DNA from: Loktanella sp. D2R18
GTDB taxonomy: Bacteria > Pseudomonadota > Alphaproteobacteria > Rhodobacterales > Rhodobacteraceae
Assembly: GCF_003318235.1 (NCBI RefSeq)
Contig: NZ_QOCG01000030.1
Location: forward strand, 537,389-601,388
Reading direction: 5' to 3'
DNA: 64,000 bases
In this document: positions 7,810 to 16,883 of the stretch, piece after piece
Numbering within the stretch: position 1 is the first letter of the stretch
Layout: every line of letters begins with the position of its first letter
Program-made: the position numbers and the translations under genes
Notes under the pieces: model-generated
The model's database searches: none
Told to the model about the DNA's origin: nothing
The model's input: only the letters and a program-made list of their open reading frames with translations

Positions 7810-10254
7810 ATGTCTCACCTCCCCAAATCAGCGCGCGTTGTTATCGTCGGCGGCGGCGTTATCGGCTGTTCTGTTGCTTACCACTTGGCCAAACTTGGCT
7901 GGAAAGACATTTTGCTGCTCGAACGCAAGCAGCTTACGTCAGGCACCACATGGCACGCGGCTGGCCTGATCGCACAATTGCGCGCGACGGCGAATATGAC
8001 GAAGCTCGCGAAATATTCCCAAGAGCTTTACGGCAACCTAGAGACCGAAACTGGCGTCGCGACAGGGTTCAAACGCAATGGATCGATTACCGTCGCATTG
8101 ACCGAAGCCCGCCGTGAAGAGATTTTCCGTCAAGCCGCAATGGCACGTGCCTTTGGCGTCGAAGTTGAAGAAATCAGCCCCGAAGAGGTCAAAAACCGTT
8201 ACGACCACCTGAATATCGACGATGTGAAGGCCGGGGTTTACCTGCCGCTAGATGGGCAAGGTGATCCGGGCAATATCGCGCTCGCGCTGGCGAAAGGCGC
8301 GCGGATGAACGGCGCGACCATCGCTGAACACACCAAAGTCACGAAGGTCAACCGCACTGGCCGCAAGGTCACATCGGTGGATTGGGAAACGGCTAATGCC
8401 AGCGGCTCTATCGCCTGCGATATGGTGGTCAACTGTGCGGGCATGTGGGGGCATGAGGTCGGCAAAATGATGGGCAGCAATGTGCCTTTGCATGCCTGCG
8501 AACATTTTTACATCGTCACAGAAAACATTCCAAACCTCACCCAGCTTCCTGTTCTGCGCGTCCCTGATGAATGCGCCTACTATAAAGAAGACGCAGGAAA
8601 AATATTGCTAGGTGCGTTTGAGCCGAATGCGAAACCATGGGGTATGGATGGGATCGCGGACGATTTCGAATTTGACCAACTGCCTGAAGATTTCGATCAC
8701 TTTGAGCCGATCTTGGAATCAGCGGTAAACCGTCTTCCGCTCTTGGCAGAGGCTGGCATTCACACGTTCTTTAATGGCCCCGAAAGCTTTACCCCCGACG
8801 ATGCTTACCATCTTGGCCAAGCGCCAGAGATGGACAATGTTTGGGTGGCTGCAGGCTTCAACTCGATCGGGATCCAATCTGCCGGTGGCGCCGGTATGGC
8901 GCTGGCACAATGGATGGATACGGGCGCAAAACCATTTGATTTAGGCGACGTTGACATCGCGCGGATGCAGCCGTTTCAGGGCAATAAAACCTACCTGTTT
9001 GAACGCTCTAAAGAAACGCTGGGGCTGCTTTATGCAGATCACTACCCGTTCCGTCAAAAGGCCACAGCCCGCGGGGTTCGGCGCAGCCCGTTGCACCAAC
9101 ATCTGTTGGACCAAGGCGCGGTCATGGGCGAACTTGCCGGATGGGAACGCGCAAATTGGTTCGCAAACCCCGGCCAAGAACCTGCGTATGAATATTCATG
9201 GAAACGGCAGAACTTCTTTGACAATGTCGCCGCTGAAGTCGCTGCGGTCCGTACAAATGTTGGCATGTACGATATGTCTTCATTCGGCAAAATCCGCGTC
9301 GAAGGCCCCGATGCCACCGCATTCCTGAACCATGTCTGCGGCGGGCAAATGGACGTCCCGGTCGGCAAAATTACCTATACGCAATTTCTAAACCATACCG
9401 GCGGGGTCGAAGCCGACGTCACTGTTACCCGCCTGTCAGAAACCGCCTATCTGGTCGTCACCCCAGCGGCGACGCGTCTGGCTGATCAGGTTTGGATACA
9501 ACGCAACTTGGGCGCATTTAGCGCGGTAATCACCGATGTCACAGCATCAGAGGCCGTGGTCGCAGTCATGGGGCCGAACGCACGCAAACTCTTGCAAGCC
9601 GTTTCGCCCAACGATTTCTCGAACGATGCGAACCCGTTTGGCACCGCCCAAGAAGTTGAGATCGGCATGGGGCTCGCACGGGTCCACCGGGTGACCTATG
9701 TTGGCGAACTCGGCTGGGAGGTCTACGTTTCAACGGATATGGCAGCACATGTGTTTGAAACACTCCACGCTGCCGGACAGGATATTGGGGCAAAGCTTTG
9801 CGGTCTACATATGATGGACGCCGCGCGCCTTGAAAAAGGGTTTCGGCATTTTGGCCATGACATCACCTGCGAGGATCACGTGCTTGAGGCTGGCTTGGGC
9901 TTTGCAGTGAAGACAGACAAGCCGGATTTCATCGGCCGTGACGCGGTGCTGCAAAAGCGTGAATCCGGGCTACTGACCCGTTTGGTACAGTTCAAACTGA
10001 CCGATCCAGAACCGCTGCTTTACCATAATGAACCAATCCTGCGCGATGGCGAAACCGTCGGCTATCTGTCGTCGGGCGGATACGGGCATCATCTAGGGGC
10101 CGCAATAGGTATGGGCTATGTGCCATGCAGGGGCGAAACCGCCGCAGAGATGCTGGGCAGTTCCTTTGAAATTGACGTCATGGGCACACGGGTCAATGCC
10201 GAGGCACAGTTGCGCCCGTTCTACGACCCCAAGGGCGAACGCACGAAGGCTTAA
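7810..10254 (+). CDS. FAD-dependent dehydrogenase with GcvT domain (dimethylglycine/sarcosine dehydrogenase-like)
   Basis: An 814-residue two-part enzyme. The N-terminal half is a DAO-type flavoprotein: dinucleotide-binding VVIVGGGVIGCSVAYHLA at 10-27 and TSGTTWHAAGL at 43-53, where His49 corresponds to the histidine that carries covalent FAD in dimethylglycine dehydrogenase. The C-terminal half, from about residue 430, is an aminomethyltransferase (GcvT) domain (MYDMSSFGKIRVEGPDA, YVGELGWEVYV, RLEKGFRHFGHD) that would pass the released one-carbon unit to tetrahydrofolate. It probably demethylates an N-methylated glycine derivative from choline or betaine breakdown. The XRE-cupin regulator lies upstream; the convergent aminotransferase overlaps its stop by 4 nt. 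Exact substrate cannot be read from sequence. Confidence 0.88.
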   Translation: MSHLPKSARVVIVGGGVIGCSVAYHLAKLGWKDILLLERKQLTSGTTWHAAGLIAQLRATANMTKLAKYSQELYGNLETETGVATGFKRNGSITVALTEARREEIFRQAAMARAFGVEVEEISPEEVKNRYDHLNIDDVKAGVYLPLDGQGDPGNIALALAKGARMNGATIAEHTKVTKVNRTGRKVTSVDWETANASGSIACDMVVNCAGMWGHEVGKMMGSNVPLHACEHFYIVTENIPNLTQLPVLRVPDECAYYKEDAGKILLGAFEPNAKPWGMDGIADDFEFDQLPEDFDHFEPILESAVNRLPLLAEAGIHTFFNGPESFTPDDAYHLGQAPEMDNVWVAAGFNSIGIQSAGGAGMALAQWMDTGAKPFDLGDVDIARMQPFQGNKTYLFERSKETLGLLYADHYPFRQKATARGVRRSPLHQHLLDQGAVMGELAGWERANWFANPGQEPAYEYSWKRQNFFDNVAAEVAAVRTNVGMYDMSSFGKIRVEGPDATAFLNHVCGGQMDVPVGKITYTQFLNHTGGVEADVTVTRLSETAYLVVTPAATRLADQVWIQRNLGAFSAVITDVTASEAVVAVMGPNARKLLQAVSPNDFSNDANPFGTAQEVEIGMGLARVHRVTYVGELGWEVYVSTDMAAHVFETLHAAGQDIGAKLCGLHMMDAARLEKGFRHFGHDITCEDHVLEAGLGFAVKTDKPDFIGRDAVLQKRESGLLTRLVQFKLTDPEPLLYHNEPILRDGETVGYLSSGGYGHHLGAAIGMGYVPCRGETAAEMLGSSFEIDVMGTRVNAEAQLRPFYDPKGERTKA

Positions 10255-11450
10255 CTCAGCAAAGCGCCCAACCGTTTGATGCCTTCGTTTATCGTGGCTT
10301 CATCTGGTAGGGAGAAATTCAGACGGATAGTGTTACCACCCGACCCATCGGCGTGAAATGCACGGCCCGGCACAAAGGCGACACGGTGTGTTTCAAGCGA
10401 TTTGGCAAGTAACGCCGCGCCATCGATATGGTCTGGCAGGGTCAACCAAATGAACATGCCGCCTTCGGGTTTGGTCCAGCGCACGCCTTCGGGCATATGC
10501 TGCGTAAGTGCATTTAACATACAATCGCGGCGTTCTTTATATGTATTCCGCAGCTTAACCACATGATCATCAAAAACCTGCCGCGCTACACCATTGATCG
10601 CGATCTGATTGATCGTCGGTGAATGCAAATCTGACGCCTGTTTCATCAGCACCAATTGCGCAATGACAGGCTGCGCGGCGCAAACCCACCCGACCCGCAA
10701 GCCCGGCGCCAATGTTTTTGAGAAACTGCCACAATAAATCGTGCGGCAATCATTGATATCGCCTTTGCGCGCAATCTCAAGCGCAAGCACAGGAGGGATC
10801 GGATCACCATCATAACGCAACGATTGATAAGCCGCGTCTTCGATCAACGCGATGTCCAGATCATCACCCAAATCCAGCAGGGCTTCGCGCCCAGCCCGGT
10901 CGATGGTTTCCCCGGTTGGATTCGCAAAATCAACCGATGCATAGGCAAATTTGACCCGCCCTCCGTGGCCCGCTGCGCGCTGCGCGTAGTCAGTGGCAGG
11001 GCGATTGCTGTTCAGGTTGAGCCTATCATACTGTGGTTCATAAGCATTAAACGCGCCAAGCGCACCCAAATAGGTTGGCCAAGTCACCAGCGCCGTATCT
11101 CCCGGCGACAAAAACAATTTGCCAAGATAATCCAACGCTTGCTGCGACCCCGATGTGATCAGGATATTGTCGCGTGTGCATGGCATACCCAGTTTTTGCA
11201 TTTGCTCTGCAATCCAGTCGCGCAGCGGCGGATAGCCTTCGCTGGCAGAATACTGTAGCGCCTCGGATTGCATGTCTGGACCAAGCGCATCTGCGAATGC
11301 GTCTTGGAACGCAGTGGTGGGAAACAGCTTTGGATCAGGAATGCCCCCCGCAAAGGAAATGATACCTGGTTGATCCAACAATTTAAGCAGTTCGCGTATT
11401 TCCGACGCCGTCATGCGTGCCATGCGCGATGCGAATATTTGGTCCCACAT
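10251..11450 (-). CDS. PLP-dependent class I/II aminotransferase (2-aminoadipate-aminotransferase-like)
   Basis: A 399-residue fold-type I aminotransferase. The cofactor lysine is in GSFSKTLAPGLRVGWV (Lys245), with the pyridine-stabilising aspartate in IEDAAYQSLRY (about 205-214) and the early FAGGIPDPKLFP and ITSGSQQALDY motifs of the LysN/ARO8-like subgroup. No helix-turn-helix precedes it, so it is an enzyme and not a MocR regulator. An ATG at 11450 is chosen, with Shine-Dalgarno AGGGAG 9 nt upstream; an ATG at 11480 would add ten residues. It converges on the dehydrogenase gene, and the two stops overlap. Substrate could be an aromatic, branched-chain or dicarboxylic amino acid. Confidence 0.87.
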   Translation of the reverse strand: MWDQIFASRMARMTASEIRELLKLLDQPGIISFAGGIPDPKLFPTTAFQDAFADALGPDMQSEALQYSASEGYPPLRDWIAEQMQKLGMPCTRDNILITSGSQQALDYLGKLFLSPGDTALVTWPTYLGALGAFNAYEPQYDRLNLNSNRPATDYAQRAAGHGGRVKFAYASVDFANPTGETIDRAGREALLDLGDDLDIALIEDAAYQSLRYDGDPIPPVLALEIARKGDINDCRTIYCGSFSKTLAPGLRVGWVCAAQPVIAQLVLMKQASDLHSPTINQIAINGVARQVFDDHVVKLRNTYKERRDCMLNALTQHMPEGVRWTKPEGGMFIWLTLPDHIDGAALLAKSLETHRVAFVPGRAFHADGSGGNTIRLNFSLPDEATINEGIKRLGALLS

Positions 11451-11519
11451 ATATCGATTCTCCCTGTGACAGAGCGGCATATTGGCACAAGAAAAATTTA
11501 AGTCAACAAAGCTGACCTA

Positions 11520-11547
11520 CCTCCCGCGCAGTATTACGCGCGGGAGG
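11520..11547 (-). terminator. Ten-base-pair hairpin downstream of the ctpA-like gene
   Basis: CCTCCCGCGC (11520-11529) pairs perfectly with GCGCGGGAGG (11538-11547), with an eight-base loop. It begins 8 nt past the ctpA-like stop. The T-run (11551-11556) is on the plus strand side, where no plus-strand gene ends, so for the minus strand it is a U-less hairpin probably acting as a 3' end or stabiliser. Confidence 0.55.
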
Positions 11548-11554
11548 CAATTTT

Positions 11555-12895
11555 TTAGTCCGCTTGAACAACCGGGCCCAGCGCACTAAGCCCTTTGAGG
11601 ATGTCGATTGCGTAAGCCATTTGATAATCGTCTTCACGCAACTGCGCGGCGGCTTCGGCGCGCGCGCGGTCCTCTTCAATCTGGCGAATTTCGTCTTCGG
11701 TCAGACTGTCGTTATCCAAGGCACCGCGCAAAGATGCCTCGGTGCGCTGGTTGCGCGTTTCTTCCTCTTCCTCGTCAGATGGCTGCGGGCGCGGCTGTTC
11801 GACGATAATGTCAGGGGAAATTCCTAAGGCCTGAATAGAACGGCCGGAGGGTGTATAATAGCGTGCCGTAGTCAGACGCATCGCGCCATCGCTACTCAGC
11901 GGAATCACGGTCTGTACAGAACCTTTCCCAAACGAATTGGTCCCCACCACGATGGCCCGACGGTGATCTTGCAACGCACCGGCCACAATTTCAGAGGCCG
12001 AAGCAGAGCCCCCGTTCACCAAGACCACAATCGGTTTTCCTTGGGCCAAATCGCCTTCTGTCGCGTTGAAACGATCACCGTCTTCGGTCTCACGTCCGCG
12101 CGTAGAAACGATTTCGCCAGCATTCAGAAACGCGTCTGAAACGTAGATCGCTTGGTTCAGCAACCCGCCGGGGTTGTTGCGCAAATCCAAGATAAATCCG
12201 TCAACATTGTCGATACCACCAGCCTCGGATATCTGTTCTTCGATCCCTTCGCTCAGGTTTGGGTAGGTCTGTTCGTTGAAGGTCGTGATCCGCAAGACCA
12301 CGGCCTTGCCCTCTGTCCGGCTGCGCACGGCAGTCATTTTGATGGTATCGCGAATAATCGAAACGTCGAACGGTTCAACTTCGCCTTCGCGTACGACAGT
12401 GATGATGATTTCGGCCCCGACGGGTCCCCGCATCAAATCGACCGCGTCGTTCAGGGTCAGCCCCATCACGCTTTCGCCGTCAACGGCCGTGATGAAATCA
12501 CCGGCCAGCATTCCAGCCGCATCAGCAGGGGTGCCATCCATAGGCGACACGACTTTGACCCAGCCGTCTTCTTGGGTCACTTCGATCCCCAGCCCGCCAA
12601 ATTCGCCACGCGTGCTCACCCGCATGTCGGCAGCAGCTTCGGCAGACATATAGCTGGAATGCGGGTCAAGCGATGTCAGCATCCCGTTGATCGCTGCTTC
12701 GATCAGTTCTTTGTCGTCGACATCTTGGACATAATCAGTGCGAATCCGTTCAAAGATATCGCCAAATAAATCAAGCTGTTCGTAAACGCTGCCAGATGTT
12801 TGAGCATCTTGCGCGACAAGCGGCCCTGCGACTTGAACAGTCGTGACCAGACCAAGGGCAGCGCCCCCAAGGGCGGCTAATACTAGTTTTTTCAT
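11555..12895 (-). CDS. ctpA: S41-family carboxy-terminal processing protease
   Basis: A 446-residue periplasmic serine protease. Residues 1-29 form a signal peptide (MKKLVLAALGG...LVAQ), followed by an N-terminal helical region with LDPHSSYM, a PDZ domain (about 95-180, GGLGIEV, DAAGMLAGD) and the catalytic S41 domain. The Ser/Lys dyad is visible in NGGSASASEI (Ser299) and SFGKGSVQ (Lys324), 25 residues apart as in E. coli Prc. The C-terminus is acidic and probably coiled. It follows the EnvC-like gene by only 14 nt, an arrangement conserved in alphaproteobacteria and pointing to joint control of peptidoglycan hydrolases. The ATG at 12895 gives the proper signal peptide. Confidence 0.93.
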   Translation of the reverse strand: MKKLVLAALGGAALGLVTTVQVAGPLVAQDAQTSGSVYEQLDLFGDIFERIRTDYVQDVDDKELIEAAINGMLTSLDPHSSYMSAEAAADMRVSTRGEFGGLGIEVTQEDGWVKVVSPMDGTPADAAGMLAGDFITAVDGESVMGLTLNDAVDLMRGPVGAEIIITVVREGEVEPFDVSIIRDTIKMTAVRSRTEGKAVVLRITTFNEQTYPNLSEGIEEQISEAGGIDNVDGFILDLRNNPGGLLNQAIYVSDAFLNAGEIVSTRGRETEDGDRFNATEGDLAQGKPIVVLVNGGSASASEIVAGALQDHRRAIVVGTNSFGKGSVQTVIPLSSDGAMRLTTARYYTPSGRSIQALGISPDIIVEQPRPQPSDEEEEETRNQRTEASLRGALDNDSLTEDEIRQIEEDRARAEAAAQLREDDYQMAYAIDILKGLSALGPVVQAD

Positions 12896-12909
12896 TCCAC
12901 GTCCTATGT

Positions 12910-13986
12910 CTATTCCAGCGCGAACCATGCATCTGGGCTCACTGAACTCTGCCCGTCCCTGACCTCAAGATAAAGGGGTAGTGCGCCTGCTTCGCCGTCA
13001 TCGCCCACATTTTCGGTCAAAATACCGTTAACTTCTGTCGCATTACGGCCCATCGTCCCAAGCGGCGTTCCCGCAGGCACGATTTGCCCAGCGCTGCCAT
13101 AAAGCGTCTCAAGCCCCGCAAAGATGAATACAACATCAGGTGCGGGTTCTAAAATGATTACATTCAAATCCCCCAAAAGAGGTCCGACATAAAGGATCGT
13201 TGCATCAACAGGTGCCGTGACCAACGCCTGCGGCGCAGTCGCAATATAGATGCCTGCGTCGTCGCCACTTTGCGGTTGTACGATGCCCGAAACGGGTAAA
13301 GGCAAGTTTCCCTGCTTGGTCAGATCGGCCTCACTATCGGGCAGATGCGTCGCAAGCGCATCGGCAAATGCATCAAGCGTTTCAGACCCCGACATCAGTA
13401 ATGCGGTTTGCACTGGGTCATCTTCGAACCGAATGGGTAAGTCTGTGCGCGCCGAAATCGCATGGCCCAATGAAGACCGTGCAGATTGCGCGCCTTGCAT
13501 CCCCGCCGTGAGCGTATCCGTGGTTTCCTGCCGCAACACGCGCAGGTCATGTACCTGTCCGATCTGGGCCCGCAGATCATCTGCCGCACCCTTAAGCGAT
13601 TGCGTCACATCTGCAGCCAACATCCCAGCGCGCACCGTATCAATGGGTGATTGCGGTTGGCTACGCGACACAGGCCGCGGCGTTTTCGACATAGTGGCAA
13701 GGGCCCCGATCAAGACACCCAATTCCGCACGGCGTGCGTCCAAATCGGCGGTCAGCGCGGTTTCTTGCGCCTGTAGCTGCCGCAGTCCAGAACGCGCGGC
13801 GGCCAGCCCAGCCTCATAGGCTTGCACCGTTTGGGTCAAGGCCGCAATCTGGTCACGCGCATCTCCTGCAGTTTCCAACCGCGCTTGTGCGGCTTGCAAT
13901 TGTGCCATTGCGTCGCGCGCGGCCGTGTCCGCCGATTGGCCGAACACAGGTGCTGCCAGACAGATCAGGAATACCGCGAACCTCAT
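12910..13986 (-). CDS. envC: EnvC-like murein hydrolase activator (coiled coil plus degenerate LytM)
   Basis: A 358-residue exported protein with signal peptide MRFAVFLICLAAPVFG, a long alanine- and glutamine-rich coiled coil (about 20-200) and a C-terminal LytM/M23-like domain (about 245-358). The zinc-binding histidines of active M23 peptidases are absent: the usual HGH position reads VVFIFAG. It should therefore act by activating an amidase during cell separation, as E. coli EnvC does. It lies in the gpmI-envC-ctpA run and its start overlaps the gpmI stop by 4 nt. Activation of an amidase is family knowledge; the lack of metal ligands is seen directly. Confidence 0.82.
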   Translation of the reverse strand: MRFAVFLICLAAPVFGQSADTAARDAMAQLQAAQARLETAGDARDQIAALTQTVQAYEAGLAAARSGLRQLQAQETALTADLDARRAELGVLIGALATMSKTPRPVSRSQPQSPIDTVRAGMLAADVTQSLKGAADDLRAQIGQVHDLRVLRQETTDTLTAGMQGAQSARSSLGHAISARTDLPIRFEDDPVQTALLMSGSETLDAFADALATHLPDSEADLTKQGNLPLPVSGIVQPQSGDDAGIYIATAPQALVTAPVDATILYVGPLLGDLNVIILEPAPDVVFIFAGLETLYGSAGQIVPAGTPLGTMGRNATEVNGILTENVGDDGEAGALPLYLEVRDGQSSVSPDAWFALE

Positions 13987-15497
13987 TTTTGAATCAATGT
14001 GCGTCCGGTCATTTCAGGTGGCAGCTCTAGCCCCATCAGATCAAGGATCGTCGGCGCCAAATCGGCCAAACGCCCTTCACGCAATGTGGCCCCTTCAGGC
14101 CCACCAACCAACGCGACAGGCACCGGGTTCAGCGTATGCGCGGTATGCGGACCGCCTGTTTCAGGGTCGATCATCGTTTCGCAATTGCCGTGATCAGCGG
14201 TCACGATCATTGCACCACCCGCGGCCTTAAGTGCAGCCAACACCTGCCCCAAACCGCTATCCACAGATTCACATGCCTTGATCCCTGCATCCAGATCACC
14301 TGTATGGCCAACCATATCAGGGTTGGCATAGTTCGTAACGATCATATCGTAGCCGTCGCCGATTGCCTTCACAAAAGCCGTAGTCACTTCGCCTGAGGAC
14401 ATTTCGGGTTGCAGATCATAGGTCGCAACCTTGGGTGATTTCGGCATAAAGCGGTCTTCGCCCGCAGCAGGTTCTTCGATCCCACCATTTAAGAAAAACG
14501 TCACATGCGGATATTTCTCGGTTTCGGCCAGCCGGAACTGACGCAGGCCGTGTTTGGCCACCCAAGCGCCCAGTGTGTTTTGAATATCGCGTTTCGGGAA
14601 TACGGTTTCGAACCAATCATCATGGCGATCTGAATAGCTGACCATACCCAGCAACGCGCACAGATCAGGCTGTACCCGGTCAAACGCATCAAATGCCGGA
14701 TCCGCAATAGCGGCCAAGATTTCGCGCGCCCGGTCGGATCGGAAGTTCAAACAAAACAGCCCGTCGCCCGCCGCAAACCCGGCGTAATCACTGATCACGG
14801 TAGCAGGGATAAACTCATCCGTTTTGCCATTCGCGTAAGCCGCGTCAATCGCCGCTTGTGGTGTTTCCGCCTGCGCGCCCTGCCCGTTCACCATCGCGTC
14901 ATAGGCCGTTTGCACCCGGTCCCAGCGATTGTCGCGGTCCATCGCAAAATAGCGGCCAATGACCGTGGCAATTTGCACGGCCTTCGGCAAAGCTGCTTGC
15001 AAAACCTGCATGAATTCTGTCGCCGAAGATGGCGCCACATCGCGCCCATCTGTAATCGCATGGATCACCGTCGGAACGCCTGCATCATCTAATGCTTTGG
15101 CGGCTGCGATAATATGGTCTACGTGGCCATGCACGCCGCCATCTGACACAACGCCCATCAAATGCGCGCGTCCTCCGGATGCTTTCATCTTGGCGATAAA
15201 GGCTTGCAAAGCCTCGGCCTGCGCGAATGTGCCGTCTTCAATCGCCAGTTCGATCTGGCCTAAATCCATCGCCACAACACGGCCCGCGCCGATATTCGTG
15301 TGGCCGACCTCTGAATTGCCCATCTGCCCGCCGGGCAACCCAGCATCACGACCATGCGTCAACAGCTGCGCATGCGGCCCTTGCATGATCGCGTCGAAAT
15401 TGGGGGTATCGGCCAGCTTAGGCGCATTCCCAACTGAATCATCACGCAGCCCCCAACCATCAAGAATACACAAGACAACGGGTTTGGGTGCAGACAT
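13983..15497 (-). CDS. gpmI: 2,3-bisphosphoglycerate-independent phosphoglycerate mutase
   Basis: A 504-residue metalloenzyme that interconverts 3- and 2-phosphoglycerate in glycolysis and gluconeogenesis. The alkaline-phosphatase-superfamily active site is intact: CILDGWG with Asp13 near the start, MGNSEVGHTNIGAG with nucleophile Ser62, TDGRDVAP, a phosphate-contacting SDRARE, and the C-terminal metal motifs NYANPDMVGHTG and VTADHGNCE. Length matches the family (about 505-515). It is the first gene of the gpmI-envC-ctpA operon and overlaps envC by 4 nt. The long AT-rich region just upstream probably holds the promoter. Confidence 0.97.
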   Translation of the reverse strand: MSAPKPVVLCILDGWGLRDDSVGNAPKLADTPNFDAIMQGPHAQLLTHGRDAGLPGGQMGNSEVGHTNIGAGRVVAMDLGQIELAIEDGTFAQAEALQAFIAKMKASGGRAHLMGVVSDGGVHGHVDHIIAAAKALDDAGVPTVIHAITDGRDVAPSSATEFMQVLQAALPKAVQIATVIGRYFAMDRDNRWDRVQTAYDAMVNGQGAQAETPQAAIDAAYANGKTDEFIPATVISDYAGFAAGDGLFCLNFRSDRAREILAAIADPAFDAFDRVQPDLCALLGMVSYSDRHDDWFETVFPKRDIQNTLGAWVAKHGLRQFRLAETEKYPHVTFFLNGGIEEPAAGEDRFMPKSPKVATYDLQPEMSSGEVTTAFVKAIGDGYDMIVTNYANPDMVGHTGDLDAGIKACESVDSGLGQVLAALKAAGGAMIVTADHGNCETMIDPETGGPHTAHTLNPVPVALVGGPEGATLREGRLADLAPTILDLMGLELPPEMTGRTLIQK

Positions 15498-15666
15498 GGG
15501 GTAATCTCCGATTTGATGTTACGGCAGGTTTAGCGCAGGTCGCAGACGAACGAAACACGAATTGAAAATTGGCCCGTTTTACTATACCCCAACGGAATGG
15601 GATTGGAACAGCCCGTCAATAGACAGCGCGAAAATCGGCCCCAAGGTTACTATGAGCGCACTGCCT

Positions 15667-15936
15667 CTAGTGATTTCGAATTCGTTCTCGTGCGGTTTCG
15701 ATTAACTCGATAAGTTCCGGCTCGTTGAAAACTTCGGGCTGACATGCAAACCAGTCTTGATGCAAAGTGACTGTCTGCGCGCTAGGGTCGACCACTAGTG
15801 CAAATGTATTGAATTTAAGCTCCGCAGTCGCGTCATTTTCTAAAGCTTTTTTTACACGTTTCAGGAAAAGTCCGGCAGCGCCCACGACTTCTGCGTCAAG
15901 ATAGCCAATTGCGATTTTTCGATTTGAACCTGTCAT
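15667..15936 (-). CDS. Small hypothetical protein between gpmI and rlmH
   Basis: An 89-residue soluble protein with an alternating strand/helix pattern (KIAIGYLDAEVVGAAGLFLKRV, then FNTFALVVDPSAQTVTLHQDW in shorter blocks) and a charged C-terminal helix ending ETARERIRNH. I recognise no family and see no signal peptide. The ATG at 15936 is chosen because residues encoded further upstream look random; the Shine-Dalgarno is weak. It interrupts the common alphaproteobacterial rlmH-gpmI neighbourhood, standing alone with more than 100 nt on either side. It may be a lineage-specific accessory gene; the call is uncertain. Confidence 0.5.
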   Translation of the reverse strand: MTGSNRKIAIGYLDAEVVGAAGLFLKRVKKALENDATAELKFNTFALVVDPSAQTVTLHQDWFACQPEVFNEPELIELIETARERIRNH

Positions 15937-16056
15937 GATAAAGTGATGGCAGTTCCTAACACGCGAAGCAATAAGACACGCTCTCCATTGACGACTTCGT
16001 GCCACCCGTTTGTTCGCTTTGTAGACTTAGACCGCCATTCATAGCACCGGGCAAAA

Positions 16057-16527
16057 TCACGCGCGATGATACGGCCCGCCCGACAAGATCGACGCGGCGC
16101 GGTACAGCTGTTCGGCGAGCATCACCCGCACCAGCATATGTGGCCAGACCATTTTGCCAAAACTTAAGGATGCATCCGCGCGCGCGCGCAGGCTTGGGTC
16201 GATGCCATCCGCGCCGCCGATGACAAAGGCGACGTCTTGGCGGCCTTGGTCGCGCCAATCGCCAAGCATCTTTGCAAAATCCGGTGATGACATGACCTTG
16301 CCGCGCTCATCCATCGTGCAGATCAACGCGCCCGAAGGAATGGATTTTTGTAGCAATCCGGCCTCGGCAGGCATGCCGCCGCCTTTTTTATCTTCGACCT
16401 CGATCAGTTGGGCAGGGCCAAGCGCAAGCGCGCGCCCCGTCCGGTCGAACCGGGTCAAATAATCGTCGTAAAGATCGCGCTCTGGGCCGCGTCGCAGTCG
16501 GCCCACTGCGCAAATATGCACACGCAT
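16057..16527 (-). CDS. rlmH: 23S rRNA (pseudouridine1915-N3)-methyltransferase
   Basis: A 156-residue SPOUT-class methyltransferase that methylates pseudouridine 1915 in helix 69 of 23S rRNA on assembled 70S ribosomes. The S-adenosylmethionine knot is visible as FVIGGADG (101-108) and the C-terminal HMLVRVMLAEQLYRA and GGPYHR, the latter being the family's end. The start ATG (16527) overlaps the rsfS stop as TGATG, so the two are translationally coupled. rsfS-rlmH adjacency is conserved in many bacteria, which supports both calls. Codons upstream of 16527 in this frame are shadows of rsfS. Confidence 0.96.
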   Translation of the reverse strand: MRVHICAVGRLRRGPERDLYDDYLTRFDRTGRALALGPAQLIEVEDKKGGGMPAEAGLLQKSIPSGALICTMDERGKVMSSPDFAKMLGDWRDQGRQDVAFVIGGADGIDPSLRARADASLSFGKMVWPHMLVRVMLAEQLYRAASILSGGPYHRA

Positions 16528-16883
16528 CAGGTCGCTGCGGCGGACCCGGGCTGCCACATCTTTTCGATCTGATAGAAGTCGCGCACTTCGGGGCGGAAGA
16601 TATGCACAATGATATCGCCCGTATCGATCAGCACCCAATCGCCGCTGTCTTTACCTTCGAGCTTTGAAAACACGTTGAAGTCATGCTTGAGCCGCTCAGA
16701 CAGCTTTTCAGCCATCGCAATCACCTGACGGGTCGAGCGCCCAGAGGCGATCACCATATGGTCACCCATTTCGGATTTACCGCGCAGATTGATCTGCACG
16801 ACGTCTTCGGCTTTATCATCGTTCAGTGATTGCAGAACAGCCGCCAAAAGCGCGTCGCTGGTCGCAGTTTTAGTCCCAGTCAT
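16527..16883 (-). CDS. rsfS: Ribosomal silencing factor RsfS
   Basis: RsfS binds ribosomal protein uL14 and blocks subunit joining during starvation. From the ATG at 16883 the protein has 118 residues, the usual family length, with core motifs DVVQINLRGKSEMGDHMVIASGRSTRQV (in two stretches), HDFNVFSKLEG, WVLIDTGDIIVHIF and FYQIEKMW. Longer in-frame starts at 16964 and 16982 add 27-33 residues of low-complexity sequence. The 16883 start is favoured because a 19-codon ORF with a strong Shine-Dalgarno ends in an ATGA overlap with it. The gene overlaps rlmH by one base. Confidence 0.9.
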   Translation of the reverse strand: MTGTKTATSDALLAAVLQSLNDDKAEDVVQINLRGKSEMGDHMVIASGRSTRQVIAMAEKLSERLKHDFNVFSKLEGKDSGDWVLIDTGDIIVHIFRPEVRDFYQIEKMWQPGSAAAT

